From Azospirillum sp. B21 (GTDB lineage Bacteria > Pseudomonadota > Alphaproteobacteria > Azospirillales > Azospirillaceae), in assembly GCF_008364825.1 (NCBI RefSeq), contig NZ_VTTO01000031.1:1-38071 (forward strand): a DNA stretch of 38,071 bases. Direction: 5' to 3'. Made by a program: the position numbers and the translations under genes. The first letter of the stretch is position 1; every line of letters begins with the position of its first letter. The notes under the pieces are model-generated. The model was given only the letters and a program-made list of their open reading frames with translations, had not been told where the DNA came from and did no database searches. Positions 15,880-24,832 of the stretch are shown here, piece after piece.

Positions 15880-16289
15880 GATCGTCTTTTCTTGGAATTG
15901 CCCCGGTCATGCAAGCGCTTCGGCCGGGCATATCGGCCGGGCGGCCAGTCCGGCAGGGCGGGGATGGCCCTGCCCCAGACAACAGCCATAGAGCGCCAGG
16001 GTCTCTCTTTATGGCCGGGGTCTCTCTTTATGGGTCTGACCGGCCGATTCGGCAAGCCGAATCCCCCGAAGGGAGCAAGCCCGGGCTAATTCGAATCCGT
16101 CGCCGTTTCGCCGATCTCGCCCGTGCGAAAAGGGGGGAGCACCGGCCACATAGAGCCTCGCAGGTTTGGTGGTCCGCCCCCAACGGGTTAGCCGCCGCTC
16201 ACCGGCAAACCGGTTGGCCGGATCGACAACAAGATCCGGCGTGAAACGATCAACGCTTTGCTCTGATTAATTTTCATTGGGAGATGCGC
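15880..16289. other. Divergent intergenic region with tandem duplication and hairpin
   Basis: No gene is supported in these 410 bp. A tandem duplication of 19-bp period gives two copies of GGGTCTCTCTTTATGG (15999-16014 and 16018-16033). Close by, GATTCGGC/GCCGAATC (16046-16063) is a perfect 8-bp stem with a 2-base centre. The region must hold the promoters of the helicase (minus) and of the polysaccharide operon starting at 16290 (plus), but no clear promoter was identified. Confidence 0.45.
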
Positions 16290-17114
16290 ATGCCGAATCC
16301 TCGTGAGGTCCTGGAACTGATCGAGCGCATGCGGTGCATTTCGAACGACGGCGAGCGCCGGGCCCTGGTCGATCGGCTGGGAGCGGCGGACCGTCCGACG
16401 GTGCTGTCCTTCCTGAACGCGCACGGGCTGAACGTCTGCATGGGGTCGGACGAGGCGTTGGCCGCGTTCGGCGCCTCGGACGTCCTGCTGCGCGACGGGA
16501 TCGGGCTGCAAGCGGTCATGCCGGTGCTGGGCATGCCGGCCGGCCTGAACATGAACGGCACCGACTTCATCCCGCTGCTGCTGAAATCGCTCACCCCCCG
16601 CACCGTCGCGATCTACGGCACCGCCACCCCGTGGCTGGACCGCGCCCGCGTCGTGCTGGAGGCGTCCACGCCGCACCGCTATGCCGACCTGCAGCACGGC
16701 TTCCACCCGGTGGAGCATTACATCGCCCAGGCGCGGTCCACCCGCCCCGACGTGATCCTTCTCGCCATGGGCATGCCCAGGCAGGAACAGGTCGCGGCGG
16801 AGCTGAAGCGCGCGCTGGACCACCCGGTGCTGATCGTCAACGGCGGCGCCATCGTCGATTTCCTGGCGGGCCGCTTCAAGCGCGCCCCGGAGGCGGTCCA
16901 GCGTTCCGGCCTGGAATGGGCCTTCCGGCTGGCGCAGGAGCCGCGCCGCCTGTTCCGCCGCTATTGCATCGGTGCCTTCGGCTTCGCCTGGAGCACCCTT
17001 CGCCTTCGTCGTGCCGCATCCCTCCGCACCCGCGAAACGGGCGCCGCAGCGCCCGATCCAACCCGGATCCCTCCGTCACCGATCCGGCGGTCGCCCATCC
17101 AGAAGGAGCTTTGA
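16290..17114 (+). CDS. WecG/TagA/CpsF family glycosyltransferase (GT26)
   Basis: A predicted 274-residue GT26 enzyme. The catalytic aspartate is in LLRDGIGLQ (Asp69), followed by NMNGTDFIPLLLK, then GMPRQEQVAAELK (161 on) and the C-terminal FKRAPEAVQRSGLEWAFRL tail, all family hallmarks. Members transfer a sugar (for example ManNAc or GlcNAc-derived) from a nucleotide donor to a polyprenyl-linked acceptor at the cytoplasmic membrane. The family tail after 'LEWAFRLxxEPRRLxRRY' binds membranes. The ATG at 16290 is chosen because GGGAG lies 6 nt upstream; the ATG at 16284 overlaps that site. The next gene starts 3 bp after the stop, so it forms an operon with the co-polymerase. Confidence 0.9.
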   Translation: MPNPREVLELIERMRCISNDGERRALVDRLGAADRPTVLSFLNAHGLNVCMGSDEALAAFGASDVLLRDGIGLQAVMPVLGMPAGLNMNGTDFIPLLLKSLTPRTVAIYGTATPWLDRARVVLEASTPHRYADLQHGFHPVEHYIAQARSTRPDVILLAMGMPRQEQVAAELKRALDHPVLIVNGGAIVDFLAGRFKRAPEAVQRSGLEWAFRLAQEPRRLFRRYCIGAFGFAWSTLRLRRAASLRTRETGAAAPDPTRIPPSPIRRSPIQKEL

Positions 17115-17117
17115 GAC

Positions 17118-19460
17118 GTGGAAAATCTTCCCCAGATCAATAACGGAGGCCATGGCGGCCCGCCGGCTCCGGCGTGGCCCACCCAGGTCGGCCACCATGT
17201 GCCGCGCGAGTTCGACGGCCCCGCTCCGGCCATGGGCCCCGACTTCCGGTTCATCCTGCGGGTGCTGGCGGCGCACAAGACGCTGATCGTCGTCATCGTG
17301 CTGGCGCTGACGGCCCTGTCGGCCTTCGCCGTCTCGCTGATGAAGGACAAGTACACCTCCGAAGCCCTTCTGCTGGTCGACAACCGTCAGGTCCGCGTCG
17401 TCCGGGCGGAAGACCAGGCGCTGAACGCCATCACGCCGGAAGACGGCGCGATCCTCAGCGAGATCGAAATCCTGAAGTCCACCGCCGTGCTGAGCCAGGC
17501 CGTCGCCGACCTGAAGCTGGCGACGAACCAGGAGTTCAACCCGCCGGTCCAGGCCGACGAGACGAAGCCCTTCGTCGAGCGCGCCACCGCCTGGACGCGC
17601 GAGCAGGCCCATGCCGTGTTCGGCCCCGAATTGCCGGGCGTCGTCCAGGCGGTGCTGGCCCACGGCGACGACATGACCAAGGACACCCAGCTGCGCGAGA
17701 CGCGCGCCGCCGACAGCATCGACGGCGTCCTCGACCGCGTCCGCCGCAACCTGGAAGTCGGCGTCGTCGGCCGGTCGCGCGTGATCCAGGTCCGCTACAC
17801 CGCCCGCGAACCGGAAATCGCCCAGAAGGTGGTGGACACCGTCGTCCGCCGCTACATGGAAACCCGCCAGCAGATGGACCGCGACCTGTCCACCAGCGCC
17901 GTCGCCTGGCTGGAAGACCGCATCGCCACCTTGCGCAAGGAGGTTGCGGAGGCAGACACCAAGGTCGACGCCGTCCGCTTCAAGGCCGGTCTGGTCAAGA
18001 ACGGCACCAACGGCCTGATGGCCACCACCGAGCTTGAACAGGCCCGCCTGCGCCTTGCCGAGGCCGCGGCTCTCCGCGCCCGCGCCGTCGCCCAGGCCCA
18101 GACGCTGGAACGCAGCGCCGGCAACGGCGGCAGCCTCGCCTCCCCGGTCGTGGCGCAGCTGCGCGCCACCGTCGCCTCCATCTCCACCGAATTGGCCCAG
18201 CTGTCTCGTCAGTATGGTCCGAAGCACCCGCGCATCCAGGAACTGCAGGCCCGCCTGAACGAGGCCAACTCCTCGCTGCAGCAGGAGGTCCGCCACGAGA
18301 TCGCCGGCGTCCGCGAGGCGGCCAACGTCGCCGTCGAGCAGGAAAACGCCCTGAAGAGCATGATCGCCAAGCTGGAATCCGGCTATCAGACCATGGCCGT
18401 GGAAGCGGTGCCGCTGCGCACGCTGGAGGCCGAGGCCCAGGCCAAGCGCCAGCTGCTGGACAGCCTGCTCGGCCGTCTGGAAGAGGTGCAGGCCCAGCAG
18501 GACAACCGCGCCTTCCCGACCGCCGTCAAGCTGGTGTCGGCGCCGCAGGTCCCGCATGAGCCGTCGGGTCCGTTCCGCGTGCTTCTGCTGCTGGCCGGCT
18601 TCGTCGCCTCGCTCGCCGTCGCCATCTTCATCGTCTTCGGCATCGAACTGTTCCAGCGCCGCATCCGCACCCCGGACGCCGTCCGCCGCATCCTGGGCGT
18701 CGGAACGGTCCACATCGTCCCGCATCACTCCACCCGCGGCACCCGCGGCCGTCTGGACCAGATCTTCCAGAACCATCCCTTCTCGCTGTTCTCGGAATCG
18801 ATGCGCGCCCTGTTCCGCAACCACCTGTCGGATCTGGGTCCGGTCGGCTCGATCGCCGTCACCTCGGCCCGCCCGCAGGACGGCAAGACCTCGATGAGCC
18901 TCGCCGTCGCCCAGGTCGCGGCCCAGGCCGGCCGCCGGGTGGTGGTGGTCGACACCGACTTCCGCCGCTCGCGCATCGACGGTCTGTTCAACCTGTCGGC
19001 CAAGAAGGGCCTGTCGGACTGGATCGCCGGTACCGCCACCCTCGACGAGATCGTGCACAGCAGCGAAGAGGCGCCCTATGCCATGATCCCGGCCGGCCGC
19101 CTGATGCCGGAGACGCTGGACCGCTTCAACGTCGACGGCCTGATCCACCTGATGGCCGGCCTGTCGCCGCACTTCGACCTGGTGGTGTTCGACACCGCCC
19201 CGGCACTGGCCGTGTCGGATGCCCGCATCGTCTGCGGCGCCGCCTCCAAGGTGCTGTTCGTCAGCCGCTGGGGCCACACCACGGCCAGCGACCTGCAGGC
19301 GGTCGCCGACCTGGGTCCGATCGACCACTCCAAGTTCGTCGCGGTGATGACCGACGTGAACCTGAAGAAGGCGGCGTCGCGCGGCTACCAGGGTCCCTAC
19401 AACAGCTACATGGCGACCCGGAAATACTACGGCGACACCACGCTGCGGACCGCTCCGTAA
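17118..19460 (+). CDS. Wzc/ExoP-like polysaccharide co-polymerase and tyrosine kinase
   Basis: A 780-residue inner-membrane protein of the PCP-2a class. A Wzz domain with membrane segments at about 55-75 and 488-512 encloses a long periplasmic coiled-coil region (about 250-450). The cytoplasmic BY-kinase domain has Walker A SARPQDGKTS (583-592), Walker A' VVVDTDFRRS (608-617) and Walker B LVVFDTAPA (688 on). The last 30 residues hold a tyrosine cluster (Tyr757, 761, 764, 770, 771), the usual autophosphorylation tail. Such proteins set chain length and couple polymerisation to export. The start is GTG at 17118 with AAGGAG 9 nt upstream. A terminator follows the stop. Confidence 0.94.
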   Translation: MENLPQINNGGHGGPPAPAWPTQVGHHVPREFDGPAPAMGPDFRFILRVLAAHKTLIVVIVLALTALSAFAVSLMKDKYTSEALLLVDNRQVRVVRAEDQALNAITPEDGAILSEIEILKSTAVLSQAVADLKLATNQEFNPPVQADETKPFVERATAWTREQAHAVFGPELPGVVQAVLAHGDDMTKDTQLRETRAADSIDGVLDRVRRNLEVGVVGRSRVIQVRYTAREPEIAQKVVDTVVRRYMETRQQMDRDLSTSAVAWLEDRIATLRKEVAEADTKVDAVRFKAGLVKNGTNGLMATTELEQARLRLAEAAALRARAVAQAQTLERSAGNGGSLASPVVAQLRATVASISTELAQLSRQYGPKHPRIQELQARLNEANSSLQQEVRHEIAGVREAANVAVEQENALKSMIAKLESGYQTMAVEAVPLRTLEAEAQAKRQLLDSLLGRLEEVQAQQDNRAFPTAVKLVSAPQVPHEPSGPFRVLLLLAGFVASLAVAIFIVFGIELFQRRIRTPDAVRRILGVGTVHIVPHHSTRGTRGRLDQIFQNHPFSLFSESMRALFRNHLSDLGPVGSIAVTSARPQDGKTSMSLAVAQVAAQAGRRVVVVDTDFRRSRIDGLFNLSAKKGLSDWIAGTATLDEIVHSSEEAPYAMIPAGRLMPETLDRFNVDGLIHLMAGLSPHFDLVVFDTAPALAVSDARIVCGAASKVLFVSRWGHTTASDLQAVADLGPIDHSKFVAVMTDVNLKKAASRGYQGPYNSYMATRKYYGDTTLRTAP

Positions 19461-19500
19461 GCGGCCCGTAGAGCGGGTGACCTGAAGCTCCTTCGACCCC

Positions 19501-19552
19501 GAGGCCCTTTTCCTCCGGACGCTGCGGCGCCCGGAGGGAGGGGCCTCTTCAT
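19501..19552 (+). terminator. Stem-loop after the co-polymerase gene
   Basis: Nested arms GAGGCCC (19501-19507)/GGGCCTC (19541-19547) and CCTCCGG (19512-19518)/CCGGAGG (19531-19537) form a strong hairpin 40 bp after the stop. Only a short TTC-ATT follows, so termination may be partial and the xylanase-like gene may be read through. Confidence 0.6.
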
Positions 19553-19588
19553 TACCGGCTACCGCGACCAGAGGAGAAGCCCCTCCCC

Positions 19589-20872
19589 ATGATCACGTTT
19601 CCGAAGCCCAGCCTTCCCAAATGGCGCCCGTCGCGGCGCGAGCTGCTGTGGACCGCCGCCGCCGGCGCCGTGCTGGCCAGCTGCCGCGGCGCCTCCGGCC
19701 CGACGCCGGCCGAGGCCGCGTCGTCCCATGCCGCCGGGGCTGCGGAGCCGGCGGTGACCTTGCGCGACGCCTGCCGGGCGCTGGGCATCCGCCACGGCGC
19801 GGCGCGCGACCACTACATCGACCCGGAAGATCCGATGCTTGACCGGCTGATGGCGCGGGAATGCGACGTCGTCACACCGGAAAACGGCGGCAAATGGGGT
19901 GTCTTCCAGCACACCGAAGGCAATTACGACTGGCGCCGCTTCGATGCGGCGGTGGAGCTGGCGCGGTCGATCGGCGCCACGCCGAACTGGCACACGATCA
20001 TCTGGCAGCATATGGGCATGCCGCCCTACATGAAGCTTCCGGCGGCCCGGCAGGCGGAACTGGGCATTTCGGAAGGCGCCTATTTCTCGCCCGAAGGCAC
20101 GCTCAGCGCCGAGAATGTCTGGCCGCGCTTCACCGGCGTGGTCGAGGCGGTGCGCCAGCGCTACGGCGACATCTTCTACCGCATCGACGTCGCCAACGAA
20201 GTCTTCTTCTGGGAAACGGTGGAGAGCCACCCGCGCCAGCAGGACCGCTACGGATTCCGCCGCGGCATGTGGTGGGTGGCGGCCGGCGGCGAGGAAAAGG
20301 GGCCGGAATGGCTCGACCCCTTCTTCCACCATGTTCACAAGGCCTTCCCCAAGGCGAAGCTGGTGCTGAACGAGTTCGGCATCGAGATCGACGAGGGCTG
20401 GCAGCAGCGCAAGCGCGCCTATCTGCTGGACTGGCTGACCGGGGCGGTGAAGCGCGGCGTGCCGATCCACGGCATCGGGCTGCAGAGCCACCTGATCGGC
20501 GGCAAGCCCTATGACAGCGCCGGCATGCGCAAGTTCCTGCGCGCGGTCGACAAGCTGGGCCTGACCGTCCATCTGACGGAGATGGACGTCGACGAGACCC
20601 GCCTGCCCCGTTCCTGGTCGCGGGCGGAGAAGGACCGGGCGATGGCCCTGCTGGCCCGCAACTATCTGGCCGACGTGCTGGACAATGCCCGGCTGGAGGA
20701 GCTGTGCTGGTGGCACCTGCGCTCCGACCTGAACTTCATCGCCAGGGAACATGCGGAGCTGAAGCCGCACCCCTCCCCCTATGATGCGAATTCCCGGCCG
20801 TTGCCGCTCTATGCGGCGGTGGTGGACACGCTGCAGGACAAGGCGCGGACCGGCAAGGCACGGTCGGGCTGA
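19589..20872 (+). CDS. GH10 endo-xylanase-like lipoprotein
   Basis: A 427-residue glycoside hydrolase family 10 protein. The N-terminus has a twin-arginine start (SRRELLWTAAAGAVLASC) with a lipobox ending at Cys32, so it is probably exported and lipid-anchored, perhaps by the Tat route. The catalytic acid/base is Glu204 in RIDVANEVF and the nucleophile Glu331 in HLTEMDVDE; WHTIIWQH and the ENGGKWG substrate-binding segment are also typical. GH10 enzymes cut beta-1,4-xylan. Inside an exopolysaccharide locus it more likely trims or releases the polysaccharide made here, though a plant-wall role is possible. GAGGAG lies about 14 nt before the ATG, a little far. Confidence 0.9.
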   Translation: MITFPKPSLPKWRPSRRELLWTAAAGAVLASCRGASGPTPAEAASSHAAGAAEPAVTLRDACRALGIRHGAARDHYIDPEDPMLDRLMARECDVVTPENGGKWGVFQHTEGNYDWRRFDAAVELARSIGATPNWHTIIWQHMGMPPYMKLPAARQAELGISEGAYFSPEGTLSAENVWPRFTGVVEAVRQRYGDIFYRIDVANEVFFWETVESHPRQQDRYGFRRGMWWVAAGGEEKGPEWLDPFFHHVHKAFPKAKLVLNEFGIEIDEGWQQRKRAYLLDWLTGAVKRGVPIHGIGLQSHLIGGKPYDSAGMRKFLRAVDKLGLTVHLTEMDVDETRLPRSWSRAEKDRAMALLARNYLADVLDNARLEELCWWHLRSDLNFIAREHAELKPHPSPYDANSRPLPLYAAVVDTLQDKARTGKARSG

Positions 20873-21040
20873 GGCGCCCGCGACCTGAAACGGCGCATGT
20901 ATCGGCAGTGGTACGCCCTTCTTGGAATCCACCCCCTCCGATAGGCCCGCGATCCTGCCCCTTCGCGTGCGAGCGTCCGGTTGCGCTCCCGTTTAGAGTC
21001 CCTCGAAGCGTCCGGCACCCCCCTGAACGAGAGGTCGATC

Positions 21041-22006
21041 GTGCAGAACACAGCCGACACATTGCCGATGGATCGCCTGCCCGCCGACCAAGCGGGCGGA
21101 GACGCCCTCGTCGAGCGCTACCGGCGGAAGTTCCACCTCTCGCCGACCTATCCGCTGACGGCGGAGATGGTTCATCGGCACTGGGATCTGGAGCGGCGTC
21201 TTGCCCGGGAGTTGCTGCAGACCAAGCCCGAAGAGCGCTGGGACGCCTTCGAGCAGGCCTACACCACGCTCTACAGCAGCTGCCCCTGGCTGAACGAGGC
21301 GGAGGACGACGCCCACACCCGCAACGACGACTTGGACTTCCGCCATTTCCTGACCCTGCTCGGCGGGCCGCAGGACGTGTACGAGGTGGGCTCGGGCAAG
21401 GCGCGGCTCCTGCGCTATCTCGCCCGCCATGGCTACCGCTGTGTCGCGACCGAGGTGACGCGCGAACGCGGCGCCAGCTGGATCGAGCAGGATTCCAACA
21501 TCACCTGGAAGAACAGCGACGGCGTGCATCTGGCCCGGTTCGAGCCGGCCGACCGCTATGACAGCGTGATCTCCACCCATGTGGTCGAGCACATGCATCC
21601 CGACGACGTCGTCACCCACATGGCGAATGTCCGGACCATCCTGAAGCCGGGCGGAAAATACGTCCTGAGCATGCCGCACAAATACACCGGTCCGGCCGAC
21701 CTGTCGGAGGTGTTCGGTTTGCACGAGCCGGTCTGCATGCATCTGCGCGAATACCGCTGGGACGAGACGGCGGCGATGCTGCGCGAGGCCGGCTTCGAGC
21801 GCGTCGAAGCGGTCTATGTCGTTCCGATGGCCGTGCGCCGCCGGCTGAACCTGCATTTCGCCAGCCGCGCCTATTTCGGCTATGTGCGGCTGGTTGAGGC
21901 ATTTTTGGGACGGCTGCCGTTAACCCTTAATCGCAAGCTCGGAAGGGTTGGTCAGCTCTTTATGTTCCGGCCGGAGGTGTTCGTGGTGGCTCACAAGCCC
22001 AGGTAA
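21041..22006 (+). CDS. SAM-dependent methyltransferase
   Basis: A 321-residue class I methyltransferase. Motif I is YEVGSGKARLLRYLA (114 on); the acidic residue following motif II and the VISTHVVEHMHPDD post-loop with KPGGKYVLSMPH are typical of Methyltransf_11/23 enzymes. It is probably cytoplasmic and may methylate a sugar of the polysaccharide or of its lipid-linked precursor. The start is set at GTG 21041, which has GAGAGG 7 nt upstream; an upstream TTG (20981) and a downstream ATG (21068) are less favoured. It lies on the same strand as the GH10 gene, and a strong hairpin terminates it. Confidence 0.82.
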   Translation: MQNTADTLPMDRLPADQAGGDALVERYRRKFHLSPTYPLTAEMVHRHWDLERRLARELLQTKPEERWDAFEQAYTTLYSSCPWLNEAEDDAHTRNDDLDFRHFLTLLGGPQDVYEVGSGKARLLRYLARHGYRCVATEVTRERGASWIEQDSNITWKNSDGVHLARFEPADRYDSVISTHVVEHMHPDDVVTHMANVRTILKPGGKYVLSMPHKYTGPADLSEVFGLHEPVCMHLREYRWDETAAMLREAGFERVEAVYVVPMAVRRRLNLHFASRAYFGYVRLVEAFLGRLPLTLNRKLGRVGQLFMFRPEVFVVAHKPR

Positions 22007-22048
22007 CTCCTTTCCGCGCATTGCTAAAGCACTGAAAAATAAAGCATC

Positions 22049-22109
22049 AGGGACACGATCTACCCCTTTGTTGCAGCAATGCATCGACAAAGGGGTTTTT
22101 CGTGTCCCT
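22049..22109 (+). terminator. Long bipartite hairpin terminator
   Basis: Outer arms AGGGACACG (22049-22057)/CGTGTCCCT (22101-22109) and inner arms ACCCCTTTGT (22062-22071)/ACAAAGGGGT (22087-22096) are all perfect, 19 paired bases in total. TTTTT follows the inner stem directly, and another T-rich run follows the outer one. It ends the methyltransferase transcript before the GH5 gene. Confidence 0.85.
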
Positions 22110-22228
22110 TTCTTTTCACAGGCGACAGTGGCATTAGAGCCGCATTTCCCTAAAATTTGAAATAGCTCGTTAACCTTTTCCGGCCAGTCTGGGCTCCAGC
22201 GAAAACACGGAAAAGAGGATTACTTCCA

Positions 22229-24745
22229 ATGGCAACGAACCCCGTCGATATGACTTTCGTCGTCAATGCCTCGGGTGTGGCTGCCGGAGGAGTCTGGCCG
22301 CACTTCAAGTTCCTCGTCGACGGCGTCTCCGTCGGCCAGGCCACGGTCAATTCCACCAGCGCGGGTAAGTACAGCTTCACCACCAAGGTGGCGCCGGACG
22401 CCGCGCACAAGGTTCAGGTCGTGTACGACAACGACTGGCTGTCGACCGACAAGGCCGGCATGTACCGCGATCTGATCGTCAAGTCGATCGAAGTCAACGG
22501 CAAGACCATCGCTTCCAACAGCTCGACGGTCTCCTACGCCGCTGAGGGCCAGGGCACCCTGTCCGGCCGCGAAGTTCTGTCCTGGAGCGGCTCGCTCGAC
22601 TTCAACATGTCCAAGGACGTGTTCGCCGGCGCCGCCGGGACCCCGACCACCCCCACCACCCCGACCACCCCGACCACCGGCGGCACGCCGATCGTCGTGA
22701 ACGCCTACGGCAATGCGGCCGGCGGCGTGAACGCCCACTTCAAGGTCCTGGTCGACGGCAAGGTGATCGGTGAGGCCACCGCCGGCACCGCCGCGAAGGA
22801 CTTCACCTTCAACGCCAACGTCAGCGCCGACGTGGCCCACAAGGTCCAGATCCAGTACGACAACGACGGCGTGGTCAACGGCGCCGACCGCAACCTGTAC
22901 GTCAACAAGATCACCATCGGCGGCCACGCCGTCGCCCCGACCGACAGCATCGTGTCGATCGACAAGGGCGCGCTGGACGGCAAGGACGTCATCGCCGGCC
23001 AGAAGTCCATGTGGTGGAACAGCACCATGGAAGTGAAGGCCGACAAGTCCTGGTTCGCCGGCGCCACCACGCCGACGCCGACCCCGTCCAACCCGTCGCA
23101 GCCGAGCCTGTCGGTCAACGACGTGTCGGTGGCCGAGCCGACCGGCAGCACCTCCTCCGGCGGCATCCAGGGCTTCCTGAGCACCAAGGGCAACCAGATC
23201 GTCGACGAGGCCGGCAACACCGTCCGCCTCACCGGCATCAACTGGTTCGGCGGCGAGGGCTACAACTACGTGCCCGCCGGCCTGTGGGCCGACAGCTACC
23301 AGGGCCACCTGGAGAAGATGAAGTCGGTCGGCTTCAACACCATCCGCCTGACCATGTCGGACGAGATGTTCACCAGCTCGGCCGTGACCAACGGCATCGA
23401 CTATTCGAAGAACCCGGATCTGGTCGGCCTGACCCGTCTGCAGGTCTATGACAAGGTCATCGACCATGCCGGCAAGCTCGGCATGAAGGTGATCCTCGAC
23501 CACCACCGCAACGACGGCGGCGCCGGCACCAACGAGCATGGGCTGTGGTACAGCAGCCGCTTCCCGGAATCGAAGATGATCGAAAACTGGAAGATGCTGG
23601 CCAAGCATTATGCCGGGAACGAGACCGTCATCGGCGCCGACCTGCACAACGAGCCGAGCGTCACGGCCACCTGGGGCGGCAGCGCCGCCACCGACTGGGC
23701 CTCGGCCGCCGAGCGCATCGGCAATGCCATCCAGACCGTGAACAAGGACTGGCTGCTGTTCGTCGAAGGCACGGAATGGAGCAGCACGCTGGCCGGTGCG
23801 CAGTCCCGCCCGATCCATTTCGACACCCCCAACAAGCTCGTCTACTCGCCGCATGCCTACGGCCACAGCGTCGGCAACTTCAGCTGGCTGAACGACCCGG
23901 CCTATCCGAACAACCTGCCGGCCCAGTACGACAAGATGTGGGGCTACCTGTACAAGAACGACACCGCGCCGATCCTGCTCGGCGAATGGGGTGGCCTGTT
24001 CAACAGCTCGGCCGAGCAGACCTGGGCCCGGACCATGGGCAAGTACCTGAACGGCGACTGGAACCTGGACGGCAAGAGCGACATCGCCGCTGGCGACAAG
24101 GGCATGAGCTGGACCTTCTGGGCCTGGACGCCGGAATCGGGTGACGTGGGCGGCATCCTGATGGACGACTACAAGACCATCAACCAGTCCAAGATCAACC
24201 TGATCAAGCCGGCGATGGAAGGCGCGATCTTCGACACCGCCGGCGGCTCCAGCACCCCGAACACGGCCAACGCCACCTTCACGGTGAAGCTGTCGGCGGC
24301 CTCCGGCACCCCGGTGACGGTGGATTACGCCACGGTCGACGGGACGGCCAAGGCCGGTTCGGACTACACCGCCACCAGCGGCAAGCTGACCTTCGCCGCC
24401 GGCGAGACCACCAAGACCGTCACGGTCAAGGTGCTGAGCGACAGCGTGACGGAAGGCAACGAGACCTTCAGCCTGAAGATCTCCAACGCGACCGCCGCGA
24501 CCATCGCCGACGCCACCGGCACCGGCACGATCACCTCGGCCGCCGCCAAGGCCGCCGCCGCGTCGCTGGGCTCGGCCGACCTGCTGGCCCACACGATGAC
24601 CACCACCGCCGGCACGGCCGCCGCCGACCTGCCGACGGCCTCGATCGCCAGCATCGACAGCACGGCCACCGACCTGTCGCACGCCGCCTACGACACCGGC
24701 TACCACGGCATGGAGTGGCACGACCCGCTGGCGTACGCCGCCTAA
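22229..24745 (+). CDS. Multidomain GH5 glycanase with two xylan-binding-like modules and split Calx-beta
   Basis: An 838-residue protein. Residues 8-130 and 153-278 are two copies of a calcium-dependent, CBM60/CBM36-like module (VVNASG.AAGGV..HFK.LVDG and VQ..YDND), joined by a TPTTPTT linker. Next comes PSLSVNDVSVAEP (292-304), the first strand of a Calx-beta domain. It is interrupted by a GH5 catalytic domain (about 312-668; acid/base Glu475 in DLHNEPS, nucleophile Glu586 in LLGEWGG). The Calx-beta then resumes (678-768: ATFTVKLSAASG ... TVDGTAKAGSDYTATSG). There is no Sec signal; the C-terminus is Lys/Cys-free, rich in Ala/Ser/Thr/Asp, as in type I secreted proteins. It likely acts on cellulose/xylan-like glycans or the locus product. 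Start supported by AAGAGGA. Confidence 0.9.
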   Translation: MATNPVDMTFVVNASGVAAGGVWPHFKFLVDGVSVGQATVNSTSAGKYSFTTKVAPDAAHKVQVVYDNDWLSTDKAGMYRDLIVKSIEVNGKTIASNSSTVSYAAEGQGTLSGREVLSWSGSLDFNMSKDVFAGAAGTPTTPTTPTTPTTGGTPIVVNAYGNAAGGVNAHFKVLVDGKVIGEATAGTAAKDFTFNANVSADVAHKVQIQYDNDGVVNGADRNLYVNKITIGGHAVAPTDSIVSIDKGALDGKDVIAGQKSMWWNSTMEVKADKSWFAGATTPTPTPSNPSQPSLSVNDVSVAEPTGSTSSGGIQGFLSTKGNQIVDEAGNTVRLTGINWFGGEGYNYVPAGLWADSYQGHLEKMKSVGFNTIRLTMSDEMFTSSAVTNGIDYSKNPDLVGLTRLQVYDKVIDHAGKLGMKVILDHHRNDGGAGTNEHGLWYSSRFPESKMIENWKMLAKHYAGNETVIGADLHNEPSVTATWGGSAATDWASAAERIGNAIQTVNKDWLLFVEGTEWSSTLAGAQSRPIHFDTPNKLVYSPHAYGHSVGNFSWLNDPAYPNNLPAQYDKMWGYLYKNDTAPILLGEWGGLFNSSAEQTWARTMGKYLNGDWNLDGKSDIAAGDKGMSWTFWAWTPESGDVGGILMDDYKTINQSKINLIKPAMEGAIFDTAGGSSTPNTANATFTVKLSAASGTPVTVDYATVDGTAKAGSDYTATSGKLTFAAGETTKTVTVKVLSDSVTEGNETFSLKISNATAATIADATGTGTITSAAAKAAAASLGSADLLAHTMTTTAGTAAADLPTASIASIDSTATDLSHAAYDTGYHGMEWHDPLAYAA

Positions 24746-24780
24746 GGGTCTGTCCTTACTGACATCCTACGTGACGGGAA

Positions 24781-24812
24781 AGGGCCGGCAGCATGGCTGC
24801 CGGCCCTTTTTC
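24781..24812. terminator. Rho-independent terminator, usable from both sides
   Basis: AGGGCCGGCAGC (24781-24792) and GCTGCCGGCCCT (24796-24807) form a perfect 12-bp stem with a 3-nt loop, followed by TTTTTCC. It is preceded by a run of three A's, so on the minus strand it could also stop the serine acetyltransferase gene that ends at 24833. Confidence 0.9.
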
Positions 24813-24832
24813 CGTTCCGCGGTCCGCAGGCG

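Noticed and set aside
19589..24745. Horizontal acquisition of GH10 and GH5 genes
   Set aside because: Their codon use and G/C content match the neighbouring polysaccharide genes. No mobile element borders are seen.
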